This document shows positions 34,640 to 43,702 of a stretch of DNA of 64,000 bases, piece after piece. The position numbers were made by a program, and so were the translations under genes. Origin of the DNA: DATHBD01 sp035296325 (GTDB taxonomy: Bacteria; Actinomycetota; Actinomycetes; Mycobacteriales; Micromonosporaceae); the NCBI GenBank assembly GCA_035296325.1, contig DATHBD010000059.1, positions 20,199 to 84,198 of the forward strand. The letters are read 5' to 3'. The number at the start of each line of letters is the position of its first letter. Positions within the stretch are counted from its first letter, which is position 1. Below the pieces are notes generated by a model that ran no database searches, had not been told where the DNA came from, and saw nothing but the letters and a program-made list of their open reading frames with translations.

Positions 34640-34778
34640 CGATGACCACCTTCCGCACGGACCGTCGCCTCCGGCCCGGCGCCATCGCCGGGCCGAATCG
34701 ACGTTCAGGAACGCTCGTGGTCATCAGATTCCGACACCGTTCCGGCACCCGCAACCGGAGCAGCCGGGTCGGCGGCTG

Positions 34779-37700
34779 TTATGCCACCGGGGCAGTGGGC
34801 GCGGCTCCCCCGGAACAGGCGACGCGGGCGTCGGCCCAGTCCCCGTGGTCCAGTCCGTTGGTGTCGCCGCCGTTGCCGACCACGAGGCTGACGACCTGTG
34901 CCCCGGTGATGTCGACGTCCAGCGGCAGCGCCTCCGACACTGCGGTGAGGATCGGTGAGGTGTACAGCGTGCGCCCGTCCGCCAGCACCGAGAAGGTCAC
35001 CGAGCCGCCGGTCGCGATCTCGTCGTCGATGCCGAGGACCGCGGTCAGCCGGGTGCAGTTCCCACCGAGGTAGACCGACACGTCGCTGGGCGAGTTGGTA
35101 CCCAGGCCGGAGGCGTACACGGTGCCGGCGACCGTGATCGGCCTACCATCGCCCGCCACCGATTCGCCGTTGCTCATGTTGCGCTCCACCGGGCCCCACC
35201 CGTTCGTCGAGAACAGGAACGGCAGCGCACTGACGGCGGTGTCCGCGGTCGGGGCCGCCGGCGGGTTGTTCACCACCCGCACGTCCACCGCGCGCCCGGC
35301 CTGCCGGCCCTGCACGTAGCTGGCCGAAGCGGTGAGCAGGGAAGCCGACGCGAGGTCACCGGCGGGTGCCGTCACCCGCCAGCCGAACGTCGCCGTCTCG
35401 CCGACCCGTACCCGGTCCGCGCGCAACGACGTGGTGGGCGCGACGCTCCACCCGGCCGGCACCGCCAGCGAGCCGAGCACCGCCGTGGCCGCCGCCCCCT
35501 CGGTCACCCGGAACTCCGCGGAGACCTCGATCGACTCACCGCTGCGGATGTTGTCCGGTGCGGTCAGCGAGATCGCGGTGCGCGGGGCGTCCGGCATCGC
35601 GTACCGGGCCCGGTTGTACCGCGGGCTGTCCACGTTGGCCACCTGCAGTGGGGACGCGTGGCTGCCGTACGACTCCAGCGTGACCGTGCCGAGCCCGCCG
35701 GAGGTGGCGTCGGTGTTCCAGACGGCGATCGCGATGGTGTTGGTGCCGTTCGGACGCAGGATGCCGTTCGGGATCGGGAAGCTGTGCTGGGGCCCGACAT
35801 TGTTGATGTAGCGGCCGAGTTGCCAGCCGTTGACGAAGATCTGTGCCCGGTAGCGCCGCGCCGGGTCGTCGTCGATCCGGATCCCCACCGACGTGTCCTG
35901 CCGGCGCGGCAGATCCAACTCGACCTCGGTGCGGTACCAGCTCACGCCGGGCGTCTGGTCGGCGTGCGGCAGCGCGACCGTCGCCCACTCGTCGTCCGGG
36001 AAGCCCGGCAGCGACCAGCCGGCGCGTTCGCCGTACAGCCCGCCGTTGTTCATCGGGCCACGGACCGGGTCGATCAGGTCCTGCCCGCCGCGCGCGCCCT
36101 GGATCCGCCAGGTGATCGCGTCGAAGAGCGACCCGGTGAGCGACGCGCCGATCAGGCCGCGCGCCTCCTTGTGCGTGTCGTTGTACCGGTAGTCCTCGTT
36201 GTGGCCCATGTTCTCGACCAGCACCGAGAGGACGTTGTCGGCGCCCACCCGGACCGCGCCGGCGGGGAACTGGAAGATCTGCTGCGAGCCGGTGGTGCTG
36301 CCGCTCGGGCTGCTGCTGCCGAGGAACTGCCCGTTGAGCCACACCGACCACACGCCGGCCCGACCGGTGATCGCCGACAGGTTCACCCCGGTCTGCGCGG
36401 TGTCGCCGCGGAACCGACCGCGGTACCAGATGTCGCCGTAGTGGAAGCCGTAGTCGTCGGCGAAGAGCACCGGCCGGCTGAGCGGCGTGGTGATGCTGTT
36501 CGAGGTCATCCGGTCAGCGACCTGCCAGCCGGAGTCGTCGAAGTCGGGCGCCGACTCCGGCGACCCGCTGGCGCGCTTCCAGTTGGTCAGCGTGGGCAGA
36601 CTGAACGGGACCGGGCCGGCGAGCGTGCCGAGCTGGCTGCCGCTCGTGGTGGGCACGGTGCGGATCCGCCGACCGTTCCAGCTGATCGTGCTCGCTGCGG
36701 AGAAGACCTCGAACTCGCCGGCGGTCGAGGTGTCACCGGTCAGCTCGAGGGCGGTGCCGGTGCTTGTCGCGTTGCGCAGCAGGTACGGCCCGCGGACCAG
36801 CACCGGCCCGGAGTCGGTCTGCTCGCGCCAGAACGTGGCGGCCACCTCGTCGGTGCCGAGCAGCAGCAGCAGGGGCCGCTCCCCGCCGGTCACCAGCACC
36901 CGGGCCAGCCCGGTGTGCGCGTAGTTGAGCCGCAGGTCGCCGCTGGCCGCGTCCCAGGTGGTGGCCACGTCGCCGCTGAGCACCTGCACGGTCGGCCGGG
37001 CGGCGTAGCGCAGCACCGTCTCGCCGGCCTGGCCGCTCCGCCCGTACAGCACCGCGACGTCGCGGTCGGCGATCTGCTCGGAGGTCAGAATCTCCGAGGT
37101 GGAGTACTGCAGCTGCTGCGCCCCGAGCCGGTAGTTCGCCACCAGGATCTTCGAGTCCCGGCCGGCCAGGGTGATCTGCGTGCCCGGCTGCTGCGGCACC
37201 GTCGGGTATGCGCCGGCCGTGCCGAGGTCCAGCGCGAGGTGCGTGGAGTTGGTGGCGGTGGAGACGCTGTCCAGGTGGCGCAGGGTGTGGAACTGGGTGC
37301 CGGTGTCGGGGTTGACCCGCGCCGTGTCGAGGATCGCGGGGTTGGTGGGCGGCGCCGCGGTCATCCGGTCGGTCTTGGTCAGCGGCGCGACCGACTGGGT
37401 GAAGTACCCGATCCGCTTGTCCTCGTCGTACTTGGCGCCGAGCTGGCGCGCCTCGGTGATCGCCGCGCCGTAGTCGTAGGAGGTGTAGACCTGCTGCGGG
37501 TCGGCCTGCCAGCCCCACGACGTGCCGCCGTAGGCCATGTAGAAGCTCTGCTCGGTGACGCCCTGGGCGATGTTGTGCTTGTAGAAGACCTTCTGGAACT
37601 CCGGGCCGGTGAGCTGGCGGCACCTGTCGTAGCCGGGGCCGCCCCACGGGTCGAACGCGCCGCCCTGGAACTCCGCGATGCGCAGCGGGTGGTCGGGGTA

Positions 37701-38525
37701 GCGGTAGCGGGTCTCGTACTCCTGCACCGGGCGCCAACTGGCCGGGTTCGAGCAGTTGAAGCCCTGCGGGTACGAGTCGGGGCTGTCCACGTCGAGCGCG
37801 CCCAGGCCGGTGGTGAAGTTGTTGTTGTGGTTGCCCACCAGCGGCACGGTGATCCCGTCGGCGCGCGCCTTCTGCTTCAGGTGCTCCATGTACTGGTCGG
37901 CCACGGCGGTACGGTCGTAGAACTCGTTCTCCACCTGGTAGCTGATGACCGTGCCGGTGCCGTTGGTGAGCTGGTGCCGCGCGATGATCGGGTCGATCTG
38001 CGACAGCCACTCGTCGGAGGCGGCGAGGTAGTCCGCCGCGGTGCTGCGGGCCCGGCCCTGCTGCGTGGTCAGCCAGCCGGGGAACCCGCCGGAGTCCACC
38101 TCAGCGTTGATGTACGGCCCGGGGCGGGCGATCACGTACAGCCCGACCTCTTCGGCCATGTCCAGCAGCTTGTCCACGTCGCGGACCCCGGAGAAGTCGT
38201 ACACGCCCGGCTTCGGGGAGTGGTACGCCCAGTCGAAGTAGAGCGAGACGGTATTGAAGCCACCGGCCTTCATCTTCTCCAGCACGTCACGCCACAGGTC
38301 GGGGCTGGGCAGCCGGAAGTAGTGGAACTCGCCGGCCCACAGGTACGTGCGCTTCCCGTCGATCATCCACGAGTACCCGTCGAAGGTGACGGTGTGCGTC
38401 GCGGGCGCCGCGCTGGCGGTCCCGGGCAGCGCGACCAGCCCCATCCCGAGCAGCACCAGGGTCAGCACGCTCCCCAGCAGGTGGCGTACCCGTCGCAGCG
38501 GTGAGGTCTGGCGTGCCTGGGGCAT
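34779..38525 (-). CDS. Very large secreted GH35 beta-galactosidase with NPCBM-like C-terminus
   Basis: A 1248-residue exported enzyme. A signal peptide (RRVRHLLGSVLTLVLLGMGL, ending near ASAAP) precedes the GH35 barrel: DGKRTYLWAGEFHYFRLP, then the acid/base Glu in SYQVENEFYD and the nucleophile Glu in RIAEFQGGAF. The following beta domains resemble bacterial and fungal large beta-galactosidases (WYRGRFRGD, then VSWYRTEVELDLP). After about residue 1000 an NEW3-like domain (SGESIEVSAEFRVT) and a C-terminal NPCBM-type carbohydrate-binding domain (GTVYASGLGTNSPSDV) follow. It starts at ATG 38525 with AAAGG upstream. It should release galactose from plant or algal polymers; galT and galK lie 17 kb away. 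Confidence 0.9.
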   Translation of the reverse strand: MPQARQTSPLRRVRHLLGSVLTLVLLGMGLVALPGTASAAPATHTVTFDGYSWMIDGKRTYLWAGEFHYFRLPSPDLWRDVLEKMKAGGFNTVSLYFDWAYHSPKPGVYDFSGVRDVDKLLDMAEEVGLYVIARPGPYINAEVDSGGFPGWLTTQQGRARSTAADYLAASDEWLSQIDPIIARHQLTNGTGTVISYQVENEFYDRTAVADQYMEHLKQKARADGITVPLVGNHNNNFTTGLGALDVDSPDSYPQGFNCSNPASWRPVQEYETRYRYPDHPLRIAEFQGGAFDPWGGPGYDRCRQLTGPEFQKVFYKHNIAQGVTEQSFYMAYGGTSWGWQADPQQVYTSYDYGAAITEARQLGAKYDEDKRIGYFTQSVAPLTKTDRMTAAPPTNPAILDTARVNPDTGTQFHTLRHLDSVSTATNSTHLALDLGTAGAYPTVPQQPGTQITLAGRDSKILVANYRLGAQQLQYSTSEILTSEQIADRDVAVLYGRSGQAGETVLRYAARPTVQVLSGDVATTWDAASGDLRLNYAHTGLARVLVTGGERPLLLLLGTDEVAATFWREQTDSGPVLVRGPYLLRNATSTGTALELTGDTSTAGEFEVFSAASTISWNGRRIRTVPTTSGSQLGTLAGPVPFSLPTLTNWKRASGSPESAPDFDDSGWQVADRMTSNSITTPLSRPVLFADDYGFHYGDIWYRGRFRGDTAQTGVNLSAITGRAGVWSVWLNGQFLGSSSPSGSTTGSQQIFQFPAGAVRVGADNVLSVLVENMGHNEDYRYNDTHKEARGLIGASLTGSLFDAITWRIQGARGGQDLIDPVRGPMNNGGLYGERAGWSLPGFPDDEWATVALPHADQTPGVSWYRTEVELDLPRRQDTSVGIRIDDDPARRYRAQIFVNGWQLGRYINNVGPQHSFPIPNGILRPNGTNTIAIAVWNTDATSGGLGTVTLESYGSHASPLQVANVDSPRYNRARYAMPDAPRTAISLTAPDNIRSGESIEVSAEFRVTEGAAATAVLGSLAVPAGWSVAPTTSLRADRVRVGETATFGWRVTAPAGDLASASLLTASASYVQGRQAGRAVDVRVVNNPPAAPTADTAVSALPFLFSTNGWGPVERNMSNGESVAGDGRPITVAGTVYASGLGTNSPSDVSVYLGGNCTRLTAVLGIDDEIATGGSVTFSVLADGRTLYTSPILTAVSEALPLDVDITGAQVVSLVVGNGGDTNGLDHGDWADARVACSGGAAPTAPVA

Positions 38526-38783
38526 GGTGGGGCCTTTCACGGCGTGCGGGTGGAGGCGGCACGCCAGCGGCACGGACACGAACCCGGCTGCGGCGGCGAA
38601 CCTGTCGAGCTGGCCGACTCTTACAGATCGATGTCTATGTCGTCAAGGCTGTACGGAGCGTTGTCCCGCCCCTGATCGGCGCAGTCATCGTGCTCCGTCC
38701 CTCGTTCAGGGTCGTGTCCCGATCGTGGAAAGACGCCCGGTCAGGGCATACCCGCCGGGCGATCAGGTTCCTACGGTGGAACC

Positions 38784-39275
38784 ATGCAACTTCGCGCGGT
38801 CGTGTACGAGGAGGACTACTCGGTGGTCCTGCGACTGCTGGGGCCGTTGACCCGGGACAGCGTCCCGGACCTCGAGGAACCGCTGATGGAGGTGCTCCAG
38901 CCGGCCGGCCGGCACCTGATCCTCGACCTCGGCGAAGTGAGCGAGTGCGACAGTGCCGGAGCGGCCGCCCTGTTCGGGATCTGGCAGATGAGCCGGCAGC
39001 GTGCCGGCGAGACGTCCTTCGCGTGCCCCGCTCCTGCGGTGCGCGCCTGGCTGCACCTGCTCGTGTTCCAGGAGATCCCCGTGTACGGGACGATCGACGG
39101 CGCGGATCGGGCCGACCCGGGCCAGCGGATCGACCCGGTGCCCCCAATCACGCCCCAGCCGCGCCGGGAGTACCGGGCGGGGCGGACCTCTCCGAGCCGG
39201 CCGGGAAACGCCGCCCACGCGGTGTACGCACGGCCGAGCGGCGGCTCGGCGAAGCGGAACCGCCCTCGCGGCTGA
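38784..39275 (+). CDS. STAS-domain protein (anti-anti-sigma factor-like)
   Basis: A 163-residue protein. Residues 1-105 form a STAS domain, with LILDLGEVSECDSAGAAALF carrying the Ser that is phosphorylated by anti-sigma kinases in the SpoIIAA/RsbV family. The rest (about 105-163) is a basic, Pro/Arg-rich low-complexity tail. No anti-sigma kinase gene is adjacent, so its partner is encoded elsewhere. It begins at ATG 38784 and is divergent from the beta-galactosidase gene, with 258 bases between. Confidence 0.85.
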   Translation: MQLRAVVYEEDYSVVLRLLGPLTRDSVPDLEEPLMEVLQPAGRHLILDLGEVSECDSAGAAALFGIWQMSRQRAGETSFACPAPAVRAWLHLLVFQEIPVYGTIDGADRADPGQRIDPVPPITPQPRREYRAGRTSPSRPGNAAHAVYARPSGGSAKRNRPRG

Positions 39276-39333
39276 CCCGGTCGGGTCACGGCTCGCGCGG
39301 CCGGGCGGGTCACCGCTCAGGCACCGGGCGGGG

Positions 39334-39882
39334 TCACGGCTCGCGCGCGAGGTACTCCGGTGGGACGCTCGCGGTCAGCCATACGCCGTTGGCGCTCACC
39401 CGGAATTCGTACCCGTCCCGCGCCATCGCCGCCGCGTCCAGCCGCAGGACCACCGGCCGTCCGCGCCGCTGACCGACCGCGACAGCGGTGTCGACGGTGG
39501 CGGAAAGGTGCACGTCATGGCGCGCCATCGGCCGGAGCCCGTCGCGTTCGATCGCCGCCAGATTTCCCTGCACCGTGCCGTGGAACAGCACCGGGGGCGG
39601 TGGCACCGGGGGAAGGTCCAGCTCAACCGGGGTGCTGTGGCCCTGGCTGGCCCGGATCCGGGTGCCCGTGGGGTCGTACGCGAAGCGTTGCTTGTCGTTG
39701 CGGGTGACGACCTCGTCCAGCTCGGCGCGGGTCAGCCGCAGTCCGTGCCGGGACAGCGCGGCGAGGAGATCGGCCACCGCCACCCAGCCGCCACGGTCCA
39801 GGGTGAGCCCGATCCGCTCCGGCGCGTGCCGCAGGTGCAGCGAGAGCCGCTTCGAAATTCTGACCAGATCTGCGTCGTTCAT
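39334..39882 (-). CDS. kptA: RNA 2'-phosphotransferase (Tpt1/KptA family)
   Basis: A 182-residue enzyme that removes an internal 2'-phosphate from RNA, passing it to NAD+ and forming ADP-ribose cyclic phosphate. Motifs: SKRLSLHLRHAPE at residues 10-22 (the RH pair), the His-Gly-Thr of FHGT, and the HLSATVDTA region. Length is normal. In bacteria the substrate is uncertain because tRNA splicing of the yeast type is absent; some members modify RNA ends or act as ADP-ribosyltransferases. ATG 39882. An RtcB ligase gene lies 4 kb away. Confidence 0.9.
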   Translation of the reverse strand: MNDADLVRISKRLSLHLRHAPERIGLTLDRGGWVAVADLLAALSRHGLRLTRAELDEVVTRNDKQRFAYDPTGTRIRASQGHSTPVELDLPPVPPPPVLFHGTVQGNLAAIERDGLRPMARHDVHLSATVDTAVAVGQRRGRPVVLRLDAAAMARDGYEFRVSANGVWLTASVPPEYLAREP

Positions 39883-39898
39883 CGCGGACAGTGTGGCG

Positions 39899-40797
39899 TC
39901 AGGCGGTCAGTTCGCGTTCCAGCGGGGTCCGGAACCGCGGCGTCACCCGGACCGGGCCGATCCAGTCGCTGAGTCGGCCGGCGGTCGCCTCGACCGCGGC
40001 GGCGGTGTCCCTGCCGACGTCCTCCAGCAGCCGGTAGACCACCTCGCCGCCGGCCCGCTGCGCCCAGCCGCCGACGATCCGCCCGTCGCTCCACACCGTC
40101 GGCCCGACGTTGCCGGTCCGGTCGAACAGCAGCGGGGCGTGTACGCCGAGATACCAGGACCGCTCGGACCAGCCCATCGGCGTGGGATCGAGGGCCGGCA
40201 GAAGCGCCACCCATGGCCCGGTGTCCGGCACCGGATCGGTGTCCCCGGACAGGAGCAGACCGGTGGACCCGCCGCCCAGATCCACCTCAACCGGCCGGAT
40301 CGCGGCGAGTGCCTGCTTCACCGCGGCCGCCGTCCACCCGGTCCACCAGCGCAGATCGGCAACCGTACCCGGGCCGAACGCCGCGAGCCACCGCCGCACC
40401 AGCTCAACCCGGGCCGCGGCGACGGGCACGTCCGGCATCCCGCCCGGGAGCCAGGTGTCGGTCGGCGACCAGGTCCACTGGGTGCTCGTCCACGAGCCGC
40501 GTGGTCGGCCGCGCATGATCCGGCCGTCCGCCGCGAGCAGGAAGAGAACCCAGGTGGTGACGGCATGCCGAGCATCCGCAGCAACGACCGCTCGTCGTAG
40601 AGCGCCCGTTCGATCGATTCGGTGTCCGCGGCGACGGTCCGCGCCTGCACCGAGAGGAAGACCGTCGCCGGGTCGGTGGCGTGCAACGCCACCATGTCGA
40701 AGGCGACCTCGGCCGGGGTGGTGGCCAGGCATCCGGCGGCCAGCCGATGCCGGACGGCGAGTCGAGCCCGACGCTCGGCGAGGCTGACGTGTCGCAC
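39899..40797 (-). pseudogene. Broken winged-helix DNA-binding domain protein (frameshift with internal deletion)
   Basis: Two pieces of one HTH_42-type (winged helix DNA-binding domain) family protein lie in different frames. The N-terminal piece, GTG 40797 to about 40560, reads SLAERRARLAVRHRLA to SLLRMLGM and then loses sense. The C-terminal piece, about 40560 to 39899, reads VTTWVLFLLAADGRIMRGR to the end and is well preserved (DLRWWTGWT, ALLPALDPTPMGW, RIVGGWAQR). Family members are about 370 residues; roughly 70-90 residues are missing at the junction, so this is a deletion and not a single-base error. It is most likely inactive. Confidence 0.8.
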
Positions 40798-40901
40798 AAC
40801 GCATTCCTACCACCGCGCAGATACTGTCGGGGCTCTGCGGCAGCATGGGCGCGGCGGTGCCGCACGGGTCCCGTCCTACTGCCTCGCTGAAGGAGAGTGC
40901 G

Positions 40902-41255
40902 ATGCTCGGTGAGTTGTCCGCGGTGGTGCTCGACGCGGCCGATCCGCATGCCCTGGCCCGGTTCTACTCCGCGCTGCTCGGGCTGCCGGTGCTCCGCACC
41001 GATGGCGACTGGATCGACATCGGCGACGGCAGGTCCACCAAGTTGAGCTTCCAGCATGCGCCCGACCATCAGCCGCCGCGCTGGCCCGACCCGGCGTTCC
41101 CGCAGCAGATCCACCTCGACATCCGGGTGGCCGACCTCGACGAGGCCGAGCCCAAGGTGCTCGCCCTGGGCGCGACCAGGCTGCCCCATGCGGAGGAGGG
41201 CTTCCGGATCTACGCCGACCCGGCCGGCCACCCGTTCTGCCTGGTGCTGGATTAG
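40902..41255 (+). CDS. VOC-superfamily protein (glyoxalase/dioxygenase fold)
   Basis: A 117-residue single-module VOC protein: LSAVVLDAADPHALARFYSA, an IHLDIRVADLDEAEPKVLALG core and the closing FRIYADPAGHPFCLVLD. Two modules from a dimer usually make one metal site; here the usual Glu at the end is present within the strand pattern, but the substrate is unknown. ATG 40902 has GGAG six bases upstream. It ends nine bases before the convergent SDR gene. Confidence 0.88.
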   Translation: MLGELSAVVLDAADPHALARFYSALLGLPVLRTDGDWIDIGDGRSTKLSFQHAPDHQPPRWPDPAFPQQIHLDIRVADLDEAEPKVLALGATRLPHAEEGFRIYADPAGHPFCLVLD

Positions 41256-41263
41256 GCCGGGTT

Positions 41264-42718
41264 TCACCAGGCGCTGCGGACGTAGTCCTTGAGGAAGCAG
41301 CCGTACAGGTCCTCGCCGAGTTCGCCCCGCACGATCGGGTCGTACACGCGGGCCGCGCCGTCGACCAGGTCGAGCGGGGCGTGGAAGCCTTCCTCGGCGA
41401 GGCGCATCTTCGTCGGGTGGGGCCGCTCGTCGGTGATCCAACCGGTGTCCACGCTGGTCATCAGGATGCCGTCGGTCAGCATCTCCTGAGCGCTGGTGCG
41501 GGTCAGCATGTTCAGCGCGGCCTTCGCCATGTTGGTGTGCGGGTGCCCGGGGCCCTTGTAACCACGGCTGAACTGCCCCTCCATGGCGGACACGTTCACC
41601 ACGTACTTGCGCCGGGCCGGCGATGCCGCGAGCACCGGGCGAAGTCGGCTGACCAGGACGAACGGCGCGGTCACATTGCACAACTGGACCTCGAGCAGCT
41701 CCAGCGGGTCCACCTCGTGCACCCGCTGGGTCCAGCTGTTCACCGGAGCCTGATCGGGGACCAGGCCACCGGCATCGATGGCGGTCGCGTCCGCGATCCG
41801 GTCGAGGGAGGCCGAGCCACTGGTCAGGGCGAGTGCGGTGAGGACGTGCGGGGCGTGGATCTGCGCCGTGTCGATGAAGGGCGCCTGGCCGGGGAGCGCG
41901 GCGGGCCCGTGACCGCCGAGGTGGCCGAGGGTGACCATCTCCGGCCGCGGACCCTCCGGCAGGGGAGCGGACTCCGCGGCGACCAGGTGGGAGTACGCGC
42001 CGGGCGTGCGCCGGACTGTCTGCGCCGCGTTGTTGATCAGAATGTCCAGAGGGCCCTGCTCGGCCACCGAATCGGCCAGCGCGATCACCTGCGCCGGGTC
42101 GCGCAGGTCGATGCCGACGATGCGCAGCCGGTGCAGCCAGTCCGCGCTGTCCGACATGGCGCTGAACCGACGTACCGCGTCGTGCGGGAACCGGGTCGTG
42201 ATGGTGGTGTGCGCGCCGTCGCGGAGCAGTCGGAGCGCGATGTACATGCCGATCTTGGCGCGCCCGCCGGTGAGCAGGGCACGACGCCCGGTCAGATCGG
42301 TCCGGGCGTCGCGCCGCTGCCGGTTGAGCGCGGCGCAGGACGGGCAGAGCTGGTGGTAGAACGCGTCGACCTGGGTGTAGCGCTGCTTGCAGATGTAGCA
42401 CGGCCGGGCCCGGATCAGTGTGCCGGCCGAGGCGCCGGCGGTCGGCGACACCAGCGGGATGCCCTGGGTCTCGTCGTCGATCCGCCCGGGGGCACCGGTC
42501 GCCGTCGCCGCGACCACGGCGCCGTCAGCCGCCAGCACGGCGTCACGTCGATCCCGCCGCCGGCGGAGCTTGACGCTCTTGTACAGCCCAGCGGTCGCCC
42601 GGCGCAGCCGCAGCACGTCCGGATGGTCCGCCGGGAGTTCGTCGGCAGCGGCCAGCACGCTGAGGCAGATCTCCATCTGCGCCGGGTCGATGTTCGGTTC
42701 GTTCCCATCCGTTGCCAT
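41264..42718 (-). CDS. Short-chain dehydrogenase with an N-terminal zinc-ribbon-like region
   Basis: A 484-residue protein. Residues about 1-110 are a non-catalytic region; at about 103-125 a CYICKQRYTQVDAFYHQLCP-type segment gives CxxC and CxxC pairs that should bind one zinc. From about 133 a Rossmann-fold SDR domain follows: RRALLTGGRAKIGMYIALRLL, DILINNAAQ, then VVNVSAMEGQF and a late NMAKAALNMLTR (the lysine region). The typical YxxxK is not obvious: the segment reads HPHTNMAKA. Similar two-part proteins occur in fungi and bacteria. The start is ATG 42718; the longer open frame is not supported. The substrate is unknown. Confidence 0.8.
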   Translation of the reverse strand: MATDGNEPNIDPAQMEICLSVLAAADELPADHPDVLRLRRATAGLYKSVKLRRRRDRRDAVLAADGAVVAATATGAPGRIDDETQGIPLVSPTAGASAGTLIRARPCYICKQRYTQVDAFYHQLCPSCAALNRQRRDARTDLTGRRALLTGGRAKIGMYIALRLLRDGAHTTITTRFPHDAVRRFSAMSDSADWLHRLRIVGIDLRDPAQVIALADSVAEQGPLDILINNAAQTVRRTPGAYSHLVAAESAPLPEGPRPEMVTLGHLGGHGPAALPGQAPFIDTAQIHAPHVLTALALTSGSASLDRIADATAIDAGGLVPDQAPVNSWTQRVHEVDPLELLEVQLCNVTAPFVLVSRLRPVLAASPARRKYVVNVSAMEGQFSRGYKGPGHPHTNMAKAALNMLTRTSAQEMLTDGILMTSVDTGWITDERPHPTKMRLAEEGFHAPLDLVDGAARVYDPIVRGELGEDLYGCFLKDYVRSAW

Positions 42719-42887
42719 TGCACTACCGTTCCGCGCTCGCCCGCTCTTGGCTGTCCCGGCCTGAAACTGTACGCAGCCGCACGCCGGTGGCCACCATGCG
42801 GTGCCGCCGTGCCGGCCACCGTGCCGGCCGTCGAGCCGGCCAGCGAGCGGGCCAGCGCCGCCCCGCGTCGACCGGTAGGCTCGGCCG

Positions 42888-43493
42888 ATGTTCCTCGCCC
42901 GCCTGCTGCTGCGGGTCGCCCCCGCGCCGATCCGCGCGTTGCTGCTGCGGCATGCCGAAGTGCTGAAGTTCCTGACGGTCGGCGGAATGTGTTTCATGAT
43001 CACCATTACCGTCAACTATGCGCTGAAGCTGACGATCCTCACCGCGAAGCCGTTGACGGCGCTCACCGTGGCGACCCTGATCTCCACCATGGTGTCGTAC
43101 GTGCTCAACCGGGAATGGTCCTTCCGCACCCGGGGTGGTCGCGTGCGGCACCACGAGGCCGCACTCTTCTTCATCATCAGTGGCCTGGGCATCGCGCTCT
43201 ACCTGGTGCCGCCGTCCATCTCGCGCTACGTACTCGAGCTACGCACGCCCACCGTGAGCCGGCCGATGCAGGAGATCGCCGACTTCGTCAGCATCATCCT
43301 GGGCACCCTGCTCGCCATGGTGTTCCGGCTCTGGGCCTTCAAGCGGTTCGTCTTCCCGCACGCTGACGTTCGTCCCGCCGTACGGGTCCGGACGTCCGCC
43401 CGGCGCGGTCGCCGAGGTGGGCGGGCGGTCACCCGCAGCGTCGTGATCCACGACCAACCCGTGCCGAGGGGTACCGACACCAGGTCGGGCTAG
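42888..43493 (+). CDS. GtrA-family membrane protein
   Basis: A 201-residue protein with four membrane helices (about residues 24-44, 52-72, 88-108, 135-155). GtrA signatures are FLTVGGMCFMITITVNYALK and VSYVLNREWSFR; a cytoplasmic basic tail of about 45 residues follows AFKRFVFPH. GtrA proteins help flip or move polyprenyl-linked sugars for cell-wall or glycan modification. It is divergent from the SDR gene. ATG 42888. A short tandem repeat starts at its stop codon. Confidence 0.9.
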   Translation: MFLARLLLRVAPAPIRALLLRHAEVLKFLTVGGMCFMITITVNYALKLTILTAKPLTALTVATLISTMVSYVLNREWSFRTRGGRVRHHEAALFFIISGLGIALYLVPPSISRYVLELRTPTVSRPMQEIADFVSIILGTLLAMVFRLWAFKRFVFPHADVRPAVRVRTSARRGRRGGRAVTRSVVIHDQPVPRGTDTRSG

Positions 43494-43552
43494 CGGATCC
43501 CGAACGACAGCGGATCCCGACGACAGCGGATCCCGACGACAGCGGATCGCGG
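43492..43552. repeat. Tandem 16-bp repeat at the 3' end of the gtrA-like gene
   Basis: AGCGGATCCCGACGAC occurs at 43509 and 43525, with a 17-base variant at 43492 and a partial copy at 43541. The first unit includes two bases of the TAG stop. No coding role. Confidence 0.93.
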
Positions 43553-43702
43553 ATGCCGCAGAATCCGCCTCCGTATTCCGTTGAGCTACGCTGCGTAGCG
43601 GGATCCCGGTCGTGGGCTGTCTGACGGCACGCGATCGCGAGCGGGCACTGACCCGCATCCGACCTTGGCGGTCGATCCTGCACGGTGAGCGGGGGAGGCG
43701 TC

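Noticed and set aside
43492..43552. Short tandem repeat considered as a CRISPR
   Set aside because: The units follow each other directly without spacers, so it is a simple tandem repeat.
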